Source: an uncultured bacterium
GTDB lineage: Bacteria > Actinomycetota > Coriobacteriia > Coriobacteriales > Coriobacteriaceae
Assembly: GCA_905214525.1 (NCBI GenBank)
Contig: CAJMMN010000022.1
Coordinates: forward strand, 1-39,324
DNA: 39,324 bases
Direction: 5' to 3'
Part shown: piece by piece, positions 18,157 to 26,466 of the stretch
Layout of the letters: each line of letters opens with the position of its first letter
Position numbering within the stretch: position 1 is the first letter of the stretch
Made by a program: the position numbers and the translations under genes
The notes under the pieces: generated by a model
What the model saw: only the letters and a program-made list of their open reading frames with translations
The model's database searches: none
What the model was told of the DNA's origin: nothing

Positions 18157-19010
18157 TACTGCTGCACCTCCTTGGACCTCGTGGCCTTAAGCTGGATCAT
18201 AGAAATAGCGACAACCAGGATGCAGAAGATAACTGCCTTGGCCTGACCGATGCCCTGCCATGCGATGCCAGCACGCGAATAGAACGTGTTGTAGATGTTC
18301 AGGGCGAGCATCTCGGTGGAGTGCGCCGGGGCGCCACCGGTAAGGGCGAGGTTCTGGTCGAACAGCTTAAAGCCGTTGGTGATGGACAGGAACAGGCAGA
18401 TGGTGATGGTCGGCATCAGGTTGGGGATCTTAACCTTCCAAAACGTCTGCCATGCCGTAGCGCCATCGACCTTGGCGGCCTCGATGTAGTCAGACGGAAT
18501 GGACTGCAGACCGGCGATGTAGATGATCATCATGTAGCCGACCTGTTGCCACAGGGTCAGGATGATAAGGCCCCAGAAGCCAGCGGCGGAGTTGAGGGCG
18601 ATAAGCTGGGCACCCACGTTGGAGAGCAGGCAGTTGATCAGAATCTGCCAAATGTAACCCAGTACAATGCCGCCAATCAGGTTAGGCATAAAGAAAATCG
18701 TACGGAAGATGTTGGTGCCCTTGAGCGCCTTGCGAGTGAGCGCCTGCGCAATGGCCAGCGCGATCACGTTGATGAGCACCGTCGACAGGAAGGCAAACGC
18801 CACGGTAAAGAAGAACGACGTGGAGAACTGCGGATCGGACAGCGCGCGCACGTAGTTCTCGATACCGACAAAGTGCGCGTTATTGATGGTAATAAACTGG
18901 CAGAACGAGAGATAGAAACCCTGGATAAAGGGAATCACGAACCCGATCATAAACGCCAGGCACGTGGGCAGCATAAAGAGCGGCCACCAGCGCTTGAGTG
19001 CTTTGCCCAT
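18156..19010 (-). CDS. Carbohydrate ABC transporter permease (MalF type)
   Basis: 284 residues with six predicted membrane helices, the first at residues 10-32. The EAA loop is YIEAAKVDGATAWQTFWKVKIPNL near residue 180. It lacks the large periplasmic P2 loop of E. coli MalF, as is usual for Gram-positive CUT1 permeases. AAAGGA precedes the ATG by 7 bases. It overlaps the MalG-type gene by one base and lies 87 bp after the binding-protein gene, separated from it by a strong hairpin. Confidence 0.93.
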   Translation of the reverse strand: MGKALKRWWPLFMLPTCLAFMIGFVIPFIQGFYLSFCQFITINNAHFVGIENYVRALSDPQFSTSFFFTVAFAFLSTVLINVIALAIAQALTRKALKGTNIFRTIFFMPNLIGGIVLGYIWQILINCLLSNVGAQLIALNSAAGFWGLIILTLWQQVGYMMIIYIAGLQSIPSDYIEAAKVDGATAWQTFWKVKIPNLMPTITICLFLSITNGFKLFDQNLALTGGAPAHSTEMLALNIYNTFYSRAGIAWQGIGQAKAVIFCILVVAISMIQLKATRSKEVQQ

Positions 19011-19030
19011 AGAAGGGTCCTTTCAATATG

Positions 19031-19066
19031 CAGGGGGCGGGCAAACCTACGTCTGCCCGCCCCCTG
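19031..19066 (-). other. Intercistronic hairpin between binding protein and permeases
   Basis: Perfect 13 bp stem CAGGGGGCGGGCA/TGCCCGCCCCCTG with a 10-base loop, no U-run. It starts 31 bp after the binding-protein stop. As in malEFG of enteric bacteria, such a structure could stabilise the binding-protein message so that it exceeds the permease message. This role is inference. Confidence 0.7.
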
Positions 19067-19097
19067 TCGCTAATCAGATAGCTTGGGCAGCAACTGC

Positions 19098-20414
19098 TTA
19101 CTCGGAAGCAGCCTTCTCGGTCTTCCAGCCATCGACGAAGGCGTTCTTGACGCCGTCCCACTTGGTGTTGTCGGCAGCATAAGCGATGAGGGCCTGCTTG
19201 AGGTTCTTCTTCCACTCCTCGGAGGGGATGTAAACGAAGTCCCAAGCGACGGTCTTCTTGCCGTCCTTGGCCATAGCAACGGCCTGCTGCGAGAAGACGT
19301 TGGTGGTCTCCTTAGCGCTCTTGAACGGGGCGGTCAGACCCATCTTGTCAGCGATGATGCTGGTGGCGGTGTCAGAAGTGACGCACCAATACATGAAGTC
19401 CTCGGTGGCCTTCTGGGCATCCTCGGAAGCCTGGGAGCTGACGCACCAGTAGTTCTCGCCGCCGGAGCACAGGCCCTGGTTCTCCTCGCCGTCGACGCCG
19501 ATGTAGATCGGCAGCATGCCGAGCTGGTCGTCGGTCATACCGGCCTTGGTGAGGTCGGCGTAGGCCCAAGAGCCGTTCTGGTAGAAGACGGCCTTGCCGG
19601 TTGCGAACTCGTTGGTGGCGTCGTCACCGGTCTTGGAGGCGAGCTGCGAAGGATCGCAGGTGGAGTCGGTGATATACAGGTCGAAGATCTGCTTAAAGTT
19701 GTCGAGATACTCGCCCTTGATCTCGTCGTCCTCCTGATTGTGCTCCTTCTCGAACTCGTAGTAGAGCGGGAGGTTGGCGAGGTGCGTGGTGTAGCGCCAG
19801 CTGGAGGAGTCATCCATACCGGCGGAAGTGAAGGCACCGTCAACGCCGAGCTCGTCCTTGCGGGCCTGGATGTCATCGGCGCAAGCCTTCAGCTTGTCGA
19901 AGGAGTTGATGTCCTCGGCCTTGTAGCCGGCCTTCTCGAGGAGCTCCTTGTTGTAAATGATGCCGTAGCTCTCCTGAACCCAGTCGATACCCAGATCCTT
20001 GCCGTCGGACTGCAGCGCCAGGGAGTCGTCGATGAGCTCGCCGCGGAGCTTGGTGTCGGAAAGATCGGCGCAGTAGTCCTTCCAGTTCTTAAGGCCGGTG
20101 GGGCCGTTGACCTGGAACAGCGTCGGAGCGGAGCTCTTGGACATCTCGGACTTGAGCTTCTCCTCGTAGGTGTTGGAGGCGGCGGTCACGATCTTGACCT
20201 CGACGCCCTTCTCCTTCTTGTACGCCTTGGCGATCTCCTTCCACTCCTTGTCGACCTCGGGCTTGAACTGGAGGAAGTAGACCTCGGCAGCGTCACCAGA
20301 AGCAGAGGAGCCGGAGCCGGCAGAACCACCGCAGCCCACGAGACCCAGACCAAGAACCGCAGCCGCGGAACCAGCAAAGCCCAGGAACTGCCTTCTGCTC
20401 ATTTCGTTCTTCAT
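19098..20414 (-). CDS. Carbohydrate ABC transporter substrate-binding lipoprotein
   Basis: 438 residues from the ATG at 20414 (AAAGGGTGG upstream). The N-terminus has a twin-arginine-like motif SRRQFLG, a hydrophobic stretch and a lipobox GLVGC; the cysteine near residue 29 would be lipid-modified and tether the protein outside the membrane. A Gly/Ser linker follows, then a two-lobed family 1 solute-binding fold (VKIVTAASNTYEEKLKSEMSKS, then WAYADLTKAG and LPIYIGVDGEENQG). It is the first gene of the importer operon. The sugar is not determined; alpha-glucosides or maltodextrins fit the neighbourhood. Confidence 0.93.
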   Translation of the reverse strand: MKNEMSRRQFLGFAGSAAAVLGLGLVGCGGSAGSGSSASGDAAEVYFLQFKPEVDKEWKEIAKAYKKEKGVEVKIVTAASNTYEEKLKSEMSKSSAPTLFQVNGPTGLKNWKDYCADLSDTKLRGELIDDSLALQSDGKDLGIDWVQESYGIIYNKELLEKAGYKAEDINSFDKLKACADDIQARKDELGVDGAFTSAGMDDSSSWRYTTHLANLPLYYEFEKEHNQEDDEIKGEYLDNFKQIFDLYITDSTCDPSQLASKTGDDATNEFATGKAVFYQNGSWAYADLTKAGMTDDQLGMLPIYIGVDGEENQGLCSGGENYWCVSSQASEDAQKATEDFMYWCVTSDTATSIIADKMGLTAPFKSAKETTNVFSQQAVAMAKDGKKTVAWDFVYIPSEEWKKNLKQALIAYAADNTKWDGVKNAFVDGWKTEKAASE

Positions 20415-20522
20415 TACAATCCACCCTTTCACACCGTGGCGGCACCCTTTGCCGCCGCCTTCGGAGATTGGCTCGGGGACTTTGCCCCTTTTGCTGATTT
20501 GTACAATACGCTATTTGGCTAG

Positions 20523-20609
20523 TTGTTTGAACAAGTATTACTAGAGCGGTAGAAAAACTTCGGTGAACGGTAATTTCGACTTGATACTTGACAAGTTTTG
20601 TATAAACAA
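20523..20609 (-). promoter_or_regulatory. Two TreR-like boxes upstream of the ABC importer operon
   Basis: TTGTTTGAACAA (20523-20534) and TTGTATAAACAA (20598-20609) both fit TTGTnTnAACAA. The TreR operator known from Bacillus is TTGTATATACAA. The boxes lie 109 and 184 bp upstream of the binding-protein start, in the gap that also holds the regulator's terminator. ACTTGACAAGT (20587-20597) is a further short palindrome beside the second box. Confidence 0.55.
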
Positions 20610-20631
20610 TTATTTGTTATCGAATGCAGAG

Positions 20632-20678
20632 AAAACGCCCGATCAAGCCGATGCATCGTCGGTTTGACCGGGCGTTTT
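20632..20678 (-). terminator. Terminator of the TreR-like regulator gene (bidirectional)
   Basis: Stem AAAACGCCCG/CGGGCGTTTT extended inward by imperfect TCAAGCCGA/TCGGTTTGA pairing, 43 bp after the regulator's stop. It has A/T tracts on both sides, so it can stop transcription in either direction. Confidence 0.85.
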
Positions 20679-20720
20679 CGCTTTGAGGGCATGAGTCTCG
20701 TCAGGCTGCGAGCTAGCCGG

Positions 20721-21440
20721 CTATCGCTTGGAATTGACGCGGTAATGGAAGATCTCGGGGTGTGTGCGGGCATGCGTGACCTCGAACAAGATGCCGTCCG
20801 AGGTGTACGACTGGCTCTCCATAACGGCGACGCAGTTGTACTTGCCAAGGTCCAGATAGCTGCAGTCCTCATCGTTGGCGAGCTCGACACTCACCGTACG
20901 ACGGCTCGCCATCACTTTGACGCCGCGCTTGTGCTCCAGATAGCCGTAGATAGAATCCGCCGCGATCTCGGGGGTCAGGCCCTTGGCGACCGACGCCAAA
21001 AAGTAGCCATGGTCCACTTGGCGCGCGCTGCCGTTGAGGCTTCGGACACGCACTACGCGAATCAGCTCCTCGCCCACCTTAAAGCCCAGGCGGCGAGAGA
21101 GTTGCTCAGTGCAAATCAAATGTTCAAAAGACTTGACCTCGGTCGATGCGACGGCATTGTTGCGTTTTGCGAACTCGCCAAACGACTCAACCTCTTCGAG
21201 TGCGCCCAGCATGTCGGTTTCGCCCTTAAGCCAAATAACGCGCACGCCCTTACCGTGTATAGGCTGCACAAACATCTGGTCGGCCAGCATGCTCAAGGCG
21301 CGTCGAACGGTATTGCGCGTGCAGCCAAACTCCGCGGTCAGCTCGGCTTCGGTTGGCAGCATCTCCTGAAACGCATAGGTCCCGTTAATGATGCGCGAAC
21401 GGATCTCGCGGTAGATTCCTTCGTAAATCGCTTTTGGCAT
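20721..21440 (-). CDS. GntR family (UTRA) regulator, TreR-like
   Basis: 239 residues. Residues 4-70 are a GntR winged helix (LPTEAELTAEFGCTRNTVRRALSMLADQMFVQPIHGKGV), very close in pattern to the trehalose operon repressor TreR of Bacillus. Residues 90-235 form a UTRA effector domain. TreR senses trehalose 6-phosphate; a disaccharide phosphate made by the divergent PTS gene is a natural candidate here. AGAGGTG lies 5 bases before the ATG. TTGTTTAAAC boxes in its own promoter region and before malQ, the ABC operon and the PTS gene suggest autoregulation and a shared alpha-glucoside regulon. Confidence 0.9.
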   Translation of the reverse strand: MPKAIYEGIYREIRSRIINGTYAFQEMLPTEAELTAEFGCTRNTVRRALSMLADQMFVQPIHGKGVRVIWLKGETDMLGALEEVESFGEFAKRNNAVASTEVKSFEHLICTEQLSRRLGFKVGEELIRVVRVRSLNGSARQVDHGYFLASVAKGLTPEIAADSIYGYLEHKRGVKVMASRRTVSVELANDEDCSYLDLGKYNCVAVMESQSYTSDGILFEVTHARTHPEIFHYRVNSKR

Positions 21441-21492
21441 GATTTCACCTCTAATGAATATGTATGGCTAGGCACGATAGCATTTCTTAAAG

Positions 21493-21626
21493 TTGTTTAA
21501 ACCGATTATCGGTAAAGCACGGATTATTTACCGTCGACGGTTCCCCCGAAACCCAAATCGGACCGAATCAAAACCGTCAATGCGGCAAGCAGCCAGTCCT
21601 CTACAATGAGTTCATTGTTTAAACGT
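21493..21626. promoter_or_regulatory. TreR-like boxes in the regulator/PTS divergent region
   Basis: TTGTTTAAACCG (21493-21504) lies 53 bp upstream of the regulator start. TTGTTTAAACGT (21615-21626) lies 39 bp upstream of the PTS start and just downstream of a -10-like TACAAT (21602-21607). Both carry the GTTTAAAC core. Their centres are 122 bp apart, compatible with looping or separate control of the two promoters. Confidence 0.55.
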
Positions 21627-21664
21627 TCTTGCTCGCACAGCATGTTGCATCCGGAAGGCATATT

Positions 21665-24115
21665 ATGCTGCAGAAAATCCAACGTTTTGGCGGAGCCATG
21701 TTCGCGCCCGCCATGCTGTTTTCTATATCAGGCCTCATGGTCGGCATCTCCGCCCTCGCCACGACCGTAGACATCGTCGGCGATCTCGCCGTATACGGAA
21801 CCCCTTGGTACGTTTTCTGGACCATCATCCAGCGCGGCTCGTGGACGGTCTTTAAACGTCTCCCGCTCCTTTTTGCCGTAGCGTTGCCTATCGGTCTTGC
21901 CCAAAAGCAACCGGCACGCTGCTGCCTCGAGGCGCTCGTAGCCTATTTTGCCTACTGTTTCTTTTTGAGCGAGATCATTAAGCTGAGCGGCGACAACCTT
22001 GGGCTTAAGTACCCGTCGTCTTTAACCCCCGCCAGCGGCATCACCGTCATCGACGGCATCAAGACGCTCGACACCGGCATTATCGGCCCGCTGGCGGTGT
22101 CGGCAACCGTCGTCGCCATCCATGACCGCTTCTACGATGCCAAGGTTCCCGATTGGCTCGGCACCTTCTCGGGTTCCTCGCTGGTCTACCTCATCAGCTT
22201 TTTTGCCGTGTTTGCCCTTGCCGCCATCTCGGCCGCCATCGTGCCCTTCGCATACGCTGTGACCGAAACGCTGCGCCACGCACTTGCGGGCGTCGGCCCC
22301 TTCGGCGTGGGCATCTTTGTGTTTTTGGAGCGAGCGCTCGAGCCCATGGGGCTGCACCATCTGCTCTATATGCCCATCTATTACGACAATCTGGTCATTC
22401 ACGACGGTATTTACGCCACGTGGACCAACCTGCTCCCCATTCTCTCCCATAGCACGCGCCCTTTAAATGAACTTGCGCCCTGGGCAGGTTTTACCGCCAC
22501 CGGCTGGGGCAAGCTCTTTGGCCTTCCCGCCATCGCGGCAGCATTCTATTTCACCGCCAAACCCGAACGCCGCGCCGGCCTTAAGGTCATCCTTTTGCCC
22601 GCCATCGTCGCCTCGGTGGTCTGCGGCGTCACCGAGCCGCTCGAGTTTCTCTTTATGTTCACCTATCCCGGACTCTTTTTGCTCTACGCCGTCCTGTCCT
22701 CCTGCCTTGCCATGACCATGAACTTCTTTGGCATCGTCGGCATCTTCTCGGGCGGTCTCATGGAAATGACGGCCTTCAACTTCATCCCACTCATGCGAAT
22801 GCATGCCGGCTCCTACCTTTTGGCGCTCGGTATCGGTCTTGCCTTTAGCCTCATCTTTTTTGTTAGTTTTCGAGCACTCATCTTGGTCTATGACCTTAAG
22901 ACGCCGGGCCGCGAGGATCATGTCTCCAATCGCGCGGCAATCGATCGTTTAACGGGAAGCGGCTTTGCCAAAGAGCAATCTCCCAATGGCGAGGTCAGTA
23001 TTCAATCCGATCAAGATCACGTCCTCGCCGAGCGGGTAATTCAGCTTTTAGGTGGCGTTGGCAATATCGTGGGCGCAACCAACTGCGCCACGCGCCTGCG
23101 CGTCGAGGTCGCAGACTCTTCCATCGTTGCAGATAATGCGTCGTTTGTCGCGGTGGGCGCCAAGGGCCTCATCATTACGGGCAAGACCGCCCAGGTGATT
23201 ATTGGCATCTCCGTTCCCCGCGTCAAAGAGCATTTTGACCAGATCATGGGCCTCGAGCCGGGATTTGTGTCCACCACCTCGGCCTCCCCTGCCGTCAGCG
23301 CAGCCCATAAGCGCGGCGATATCTGCTTCTTCGATATCGACGGAACACTCGCCTGGCAAGACCCTCGAGTGGCACAAGAGCTTCCCGAGAGCGAGCGAGA
23401 CCTCTCCCCCTATCCCAATGAAGCGGTCTCGCAAGCCATCCGTGATTTTGTCGCCAAGGGCAATATGGCGTTTATCTGCACAGGGCGCACGCTGAGCTGC
23501 ATCCATCCAAAGCTGCTCGAGCTGCCCTGGACCGGCATCGTCTGCCTCGCGGGTGGCTATGTCGAACTTGAGGGACACGTGATTCGCGATTTGGCGATGA
23601 CGCCCGGCATGCTGCAGCGCCTTGCTCCCATTCTTGAGCAATCGGACGAAGTGATTCGTTTTGAGGGACTCAATGGCGTCGTTCGCATGAGTGCCGATGC
23701 GCCCGACGCCCCGGGATACGCCCGCACCGTGGGCGATGCAATTACGCAGCTGCAACATTACAGTGCCTATAAGATTTTGATGTCTACATCGCTCGCCAAC
23801 CACATCGCTCAAGATAAGGCGCTTGAGCCGCTGCTATGCTTTAACGAGCTCGAACTCGAGGTAACCGAAATCTCGCCCCGCGAATGCACGAAGCGTGGGG
23901 GCATCCAGTCTGTACTCGACGCCCTCGATCCCCACCACGGAACCGTATACGGCATCGGCGACGCCAGCAATGACGTCTCGCTGATGAACGCCGTCGATGT
24001 CGGTATCGCCATGGGCAACGCGCCGGACTATCTCAAGGATAAAGCCGATTACGTGACCGACACCGTCGATCACGACGGCGTCGTTGCGGCACTCGAGCAT
24101 TTTGGGCTGATTTAG
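21665..24115 (+). CDS. PTS permease EIICB (glucose/maltose family) fused to a HAD phosphatase
   Basis: 816 residues from the ATG at 21665 (GGAAGG 6 bases upstream; an earlier in-frame TTG is rejected). Residues 1-430 are a membrane EIIC domain of the glucose superfamily, MalX-like, with about ten helices and the LEPMGLHHLLYMPIYYD and GVTEPLEFLFMF signatures. Residues 450-530 form EIIB with the phosphorylated cysteine at 474 (GATNCATRLRVEV). After a linker, residues 550-816 are a Cof-type HAD phosphatase: FDIDGTLAW with Asp557/Asp559, ICTGRT, and GIGDASNDVSLMNAVDVGIAMGNA. No EIIA is present, so phosphate must come from a separate EIIA. The likely logic is import of a sugar as its 6-phosphate followed by dephosphorylation, feeding MalQ/GlgP-type metabolism. 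Confidence 0.93.
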   Translation: MLQKIQRFGGAMFAPAMLFSISGLMVGISALATTVDIVGDLAVYGTPWYVFWTIIQRGSWTVFKRLPLLFAVALPIGLAQKQPARCCLEALVAYFAYCFFLSEIIKLSGDNLGLKYPSSLTPASGITVIDGIKTLDTGIIGPLAVSATVVAIHDRFYDAKVPDWLGTFSGSSLVYLISFFAVFALAAISAAIVPFAYAVTETLRHALAGVGPFGVGIFVFLERALEPMGLHHLLYMPIYYDNLVIHDGIYATWTNLLPILSHSTRPLNELAPWAGFTATGWGKLFGLPAIAAAFYFTAKPERRAGLKVILLPAIVASVVCGVTEPLEFLFMFTYPGLFLLYAVLSSCLAMTMNFFGIVGIFSGGLMEMTAFNFIPLMRMHAGSYLLALGIGLAFSLIFFVSFRALILVYDLKTPGREDHVSNRAAIDRLTGSGFAKEQSPNGEVSIQSDQDHVLAERVIQLLGGVGNIVGATNCATRLRVEVADSSIVADNASFVAVGAKGLIITGKTAQVIIGISVPRVKEHFDQIMGLEPGFVSTTSASPAVSAAHKRGDICFFDIDGTLAWQDPRVAQELPESERDLSPYPNEAVSQAIRDFVAKGNMAFICTGRTLSCIHPKLLELPWTGIVCLAGGYVELEGHVIRDLAMTPGMLQRLAPILEQSDEVIRFEGLNGVVRMSADAPDAPGYARTVGDAITQLQHYSAYKILMSTSLANHIAQDKALEPLLCFNELELEVTEISPRECTKRGGIQSVLDALDPHHGTVYGIGDASNDVSLMNAVDVGIAMGNAPDYLKDKADYVTDTVDHDGVVAALEHFGLI

Positions 24116-24184
24116 GCGCGCTCCATCAAACGCACGCCCGTTGTCCCAAATCGTCAAAACTGCCGCGCCAAACGCCCTAATGTG

Positions 24185-24207
24185 GCAATATGTTGTCTGC
24201 ATATTGC
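24185..24207. promoter_or_regulatory. Inverted repeat upstream of the prenyl synthase gene
   Basis: GCAATATG (24185-24192) and CATATTGC (24200-24207) form a perfect 8 bp dyad around TTGTCTG. It could be an operator or a small hairpin. Its position argues that the ATG inside it (24190) is not the start of the downstream gene. Confidence 0.35.
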
Positions 24208-24228
24208 ATCAACGCAACCTCAGAAAGA

Positions 24229-25254
24229 ATGCGAGAACCCGTGTCCAGTCCGTTTACCAGCTTTTTAGCCCAGCACTTTGACCAGATCAACGACTATCTG
24301 GCCACGTTCTTTGACGGACAGGCGACCTCTGCCGATATCGAGCGCTACCTGTACGCGCCGCTCTCGGCTTTTACGGCCAACGCCGGCAAGCGCCACCGCC
24401 CGCTTATCTGCATGCTCGCCGCAACCGCAGTGGGCGGTAGCTTTGAGAGTGCCCGCAGCGCCGCGGCAGCCATCGAGCATTTCCAGTCGGGCGCGCTGAT
24501 CCACGACGACATCGCCGACAACGGACAGCTTCGTCGAGGCAAGCCCTGCATGCACCTTACCGAGGGCACGGGGCTTGCCATCAATTGTGGCGACCTGGCG
24601 CTCACCATGGTCACCAAGACGGTTCTCGACGACCCCACGCTGGAGTCCGACGTGAAGCTGCGCGTGCTCCACGAGCTTACCGAGATGATCGTCCGCACCA
24701 TCGAGGGTCAAGCGCTCGACCTGGGTTGGGTCCGTGACGGGCGCTTTGATATCTCGGTTGATGACTACCTGGACATGGCGACGCACAAGACCGCGTTTTA
24801 CAGCGGAGCGACGCCGCTTGCCGCCGGAGCCATTATCGGCGGCGGCAGCGATGAGCAAATCGAAGCGCTGCGCGCCTTTGGCCTGCACACGGGCCTTGCC
24901 TTTCAGATTCAGGACGACCTGCTCAACCTTGTCGGCACTAAGGAAGCCGCCAACAAGGACTTCCGCACCGACATCACCGAGGGCAAGCGCACGCTTGTCG
25001 CCGTACACGCCCTCTCTGATGAGCGCCACCACGACGAGGTCGAGGCGATTCTTTCCTCGGGCACCGATGATCCCGCGCAGCTCGCACGCGCCGTGGATAT
25101 CTTCCAGAAGACCGGCTCCATCGATTACGCCCACACTTACGCGCTCGACCTGACCGCTAAGGCTAAAGCGGCCATCGAGAACGTTGAGCTTGATCAGCAC
25201 GCACGCGAGCTGTTCCTCTCCATGGCAGATTTCTTTGTGGAGCGCCTTAACTAA
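24229..25254 (+). CDS. Polyprenyl diphosphate synthase (trans-isoprenyl synthase)
   Basis: About 341 residues. It condenses isopentenyl diphosphate with allylic diphosphates to make a polyprenyl chain for quinones or lipid carriers. The family blocks are AGKRHRPLICMLA, the first aspartate-rich motif LIHDDIADNGQLRRGKP, GLAINCGDLAL, and the second motif FQIQDDLLNLVG, followed by DITEGKRTLVAVHAL. The second motif reads DDLLN instead of DDxxD, a change seen in some family members. The start is uncertain: ATG at 24229 is used here, but GTG at 24241 is equally possible and neither has ideal spacing to AGAAAG. The product chain length cannot be set from sequence alone. Confidence 0.85.
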   Translation: MREPVSSPFTSFLAQHFDQINDYLATFFDGQATSADIERYLYAPLSAFTANAGKRHRPLICMLAATAVGGSFESARSAAAAIEHFQSGALIHDDIADNGQLRRGKPCMHLTEGTGLAINCGDLALTMVTKTVLDDPTLESDVKLRVLHELTEMIVRTIEGQALDLGWVRDGRFDISVDDYLDMATHKTAFYSGATPLAAGAIIGGGSDEQIEALRAFGLHTGLAFQIQDDLLNLVGTKEAANKDFRTDITEGKRTLVAVHALSDERHHDEVEAILSSGTDDPAQLARAVDIFQKTGSIDYAHTYALDLTAKAKAAIENVELDQHARELFLSMADFFVERLN

Positions 25255-25392
25255 CGGGGGTTATAAAACCTGTCAGCAGCGTATTTAGGCACAACTTGCT
25301 ACACTGTTGAGTGCATGTTTATGCATCCCTTTGCGTTGTCTATCCGACAGACGCTCAAATAGTACGAATGGTACGCCGAAAGGGGTTCGTTC

Positions 25393-26298
25393 ATGGAACC
25401 TATTACAACAGGCATGCAAGGAGCAGCCGTCGAGGACGTGCAGTCTCGTCTCCTGCAGCTCGGCTACACGATTGATGCCGCCGAAGTCACCGACAAGCAC
25501 TTTGGAGCCACCACTGAGCAGGCCGTCAGCACCTTCAGGCTCGACAGCGGCCTTGCTGCTGGTCATGCCGTCGATATCCCCTGTTGGAGCGCCCTTGTAG
25601 ACGCTTCGTATAAGCTGGGCGACCGCACCCTCTATCTGCGCATGCCCAATTTCCATGGCGCCGATGTGCAGGCCCTGCAGCGCGCTCTCAACGTTTTGGG
25701 CTTTGCCTGTGGCGAAGACGACGGCTACTTTGGTCCGCATACCGAGGCCGCCCTGCAGCAGTTCCAGGAAAATGTCGGCCTGTTTGCCGACGGCATGGCC
25801 TTCCAGGACACCTACGCCTACATCAACCGCCTGCACCATGTGTGGGAGGGCAAGCCCTCGGTCACCGAAGCCGAGTCCCGCATCGGTTTTGCTCGCGCCG
25901 CCAACGTGCTCGAGCGCTTCCAGATTGCCGTTATCGGCGAGGACCCCATCGCACGCAGTGTTGCGTCGCGCATGTGGAATATCGCCACGGCAACGACCGA
26001 CAACAGCGGCATGATGCTCTGCGACTCCGAGGTCCCAACCGACGTTGACCTGGTGCTCGAGATTGCAAGCGACGAGCTGCCCGCCGACGCCGCACCGCGC
26101 GCCACGATTGCCCTCGCCGAGTGCCACAACCTGGCCCAGCGCATCCGCACTGCCAATGTCGCCGCGCAGCAGAAGCCGGCTCGCATTCGCATTGAGCTCA
26201 CGGGCATGACGCGCTACAACGGCACCTTCACGGCCAGCGACGCGCAGACACTCGCCGTACGCCTGCTCGATGGCGTTTGCGATGCCCTTGCAGATTAG
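25393..26298 (+). CDS. Peptidoglycan-binding protein with degenerate amidase-like domain, no signal peptide
   Basis: 301 residues. There are two PG_binding_1 repeats: residues 5-70 (GMQGAAVEDVQSRLLQLGYTID, ending TTEQAVSTFR) and 85-140 (GADVQALQRALNVLGF, then DGYFGPHTEAALQQFQ). Residues 165-300 look like the core of an Amidase_3 fold (VDLVLEIASDE where active enzymes have a VSIHAN strand, and SDAQTLAVRLLDGVCDAL at the end), but the zinc-binding His and Glu residues are missing. There is no signal peptide or membrane segment, so it should be cytoplasmic. Two PG-binding domains, an amidase domain and no export signal recall mycobacterial CwlM, a regulator of MurA; equivalence is only a suggestion. 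AAAGGGG lies 7 bases before the ATG. It is probably monocistronic. Confidence 0.75.
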   Translation: MEPITTGMQGAAVEDVQSRLLQLGYTIDAAEVTDKHFGATTEQAVSTFRLDSGLAAGHAVDIPCWSALVDASYKLGDRTLYLRMPNFHGADVQALQRALNVLGFACGEDDGYFGPHTEAALQQFQENVGLFADGMAFQDTYAYINRLHHVWEGKPSVTEAESRIGFARAANVLERFQIAVIGEDPIARSVASRMWNIATATTDNSGMMLCDSEVPTDVDLVLEIASDELPADAAPRATIALAECHNLAQRIRTANVAAQQKPARIRIELTGMTRYNGTFTASDAQTLAVRLLDGVCDALAD

Positions 26299-26336
26299 GT
26301 AAACTAAACGAGTTGCTTTTGGGCAACACCACACAT

Positions 26337-26411
26337 TGGGACGTAGTTCAACGGTAGAACTCCGGTTTTTGGTGCCGGCTGTTGGGGGTTCGAATCCCTC
26401 CGTCCCAGCCA
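26337..26411 (+). tRNA. tRNA-Gln (anticodon TTG)
   Basis: A full cloverleaf can be folded. The acceptor stem TGGGACG pairs with CGTCCCA, the D-arm is GTTC/GAAC, the anticodon stem CCGGT/GCCGG holds loop TTTTGGT with anticodon TTG, and the T-loop is TTCGAAT. The discriminator is G and CCA is encoded. A hairpin terminator follows 10 bp later. Confidence 0.95.
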
Positions 26412-26420
26412 TTAAAACTG

Positions 26421-26455
26421 AGCGCCCTAAGCCCATAACGGCCCAGGGCGCTTTC
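26421..26455 (+). terminator. Terminator after tRNA-Gln
   Basis: GCGCCCT (26422-26428) pairs with AGGGCGC (26445-26451) around a 16-base loop, followed by TTTCTT. Confidence 0.75.
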
Positions 26456-26466
26456 TTGTGGGCAAG

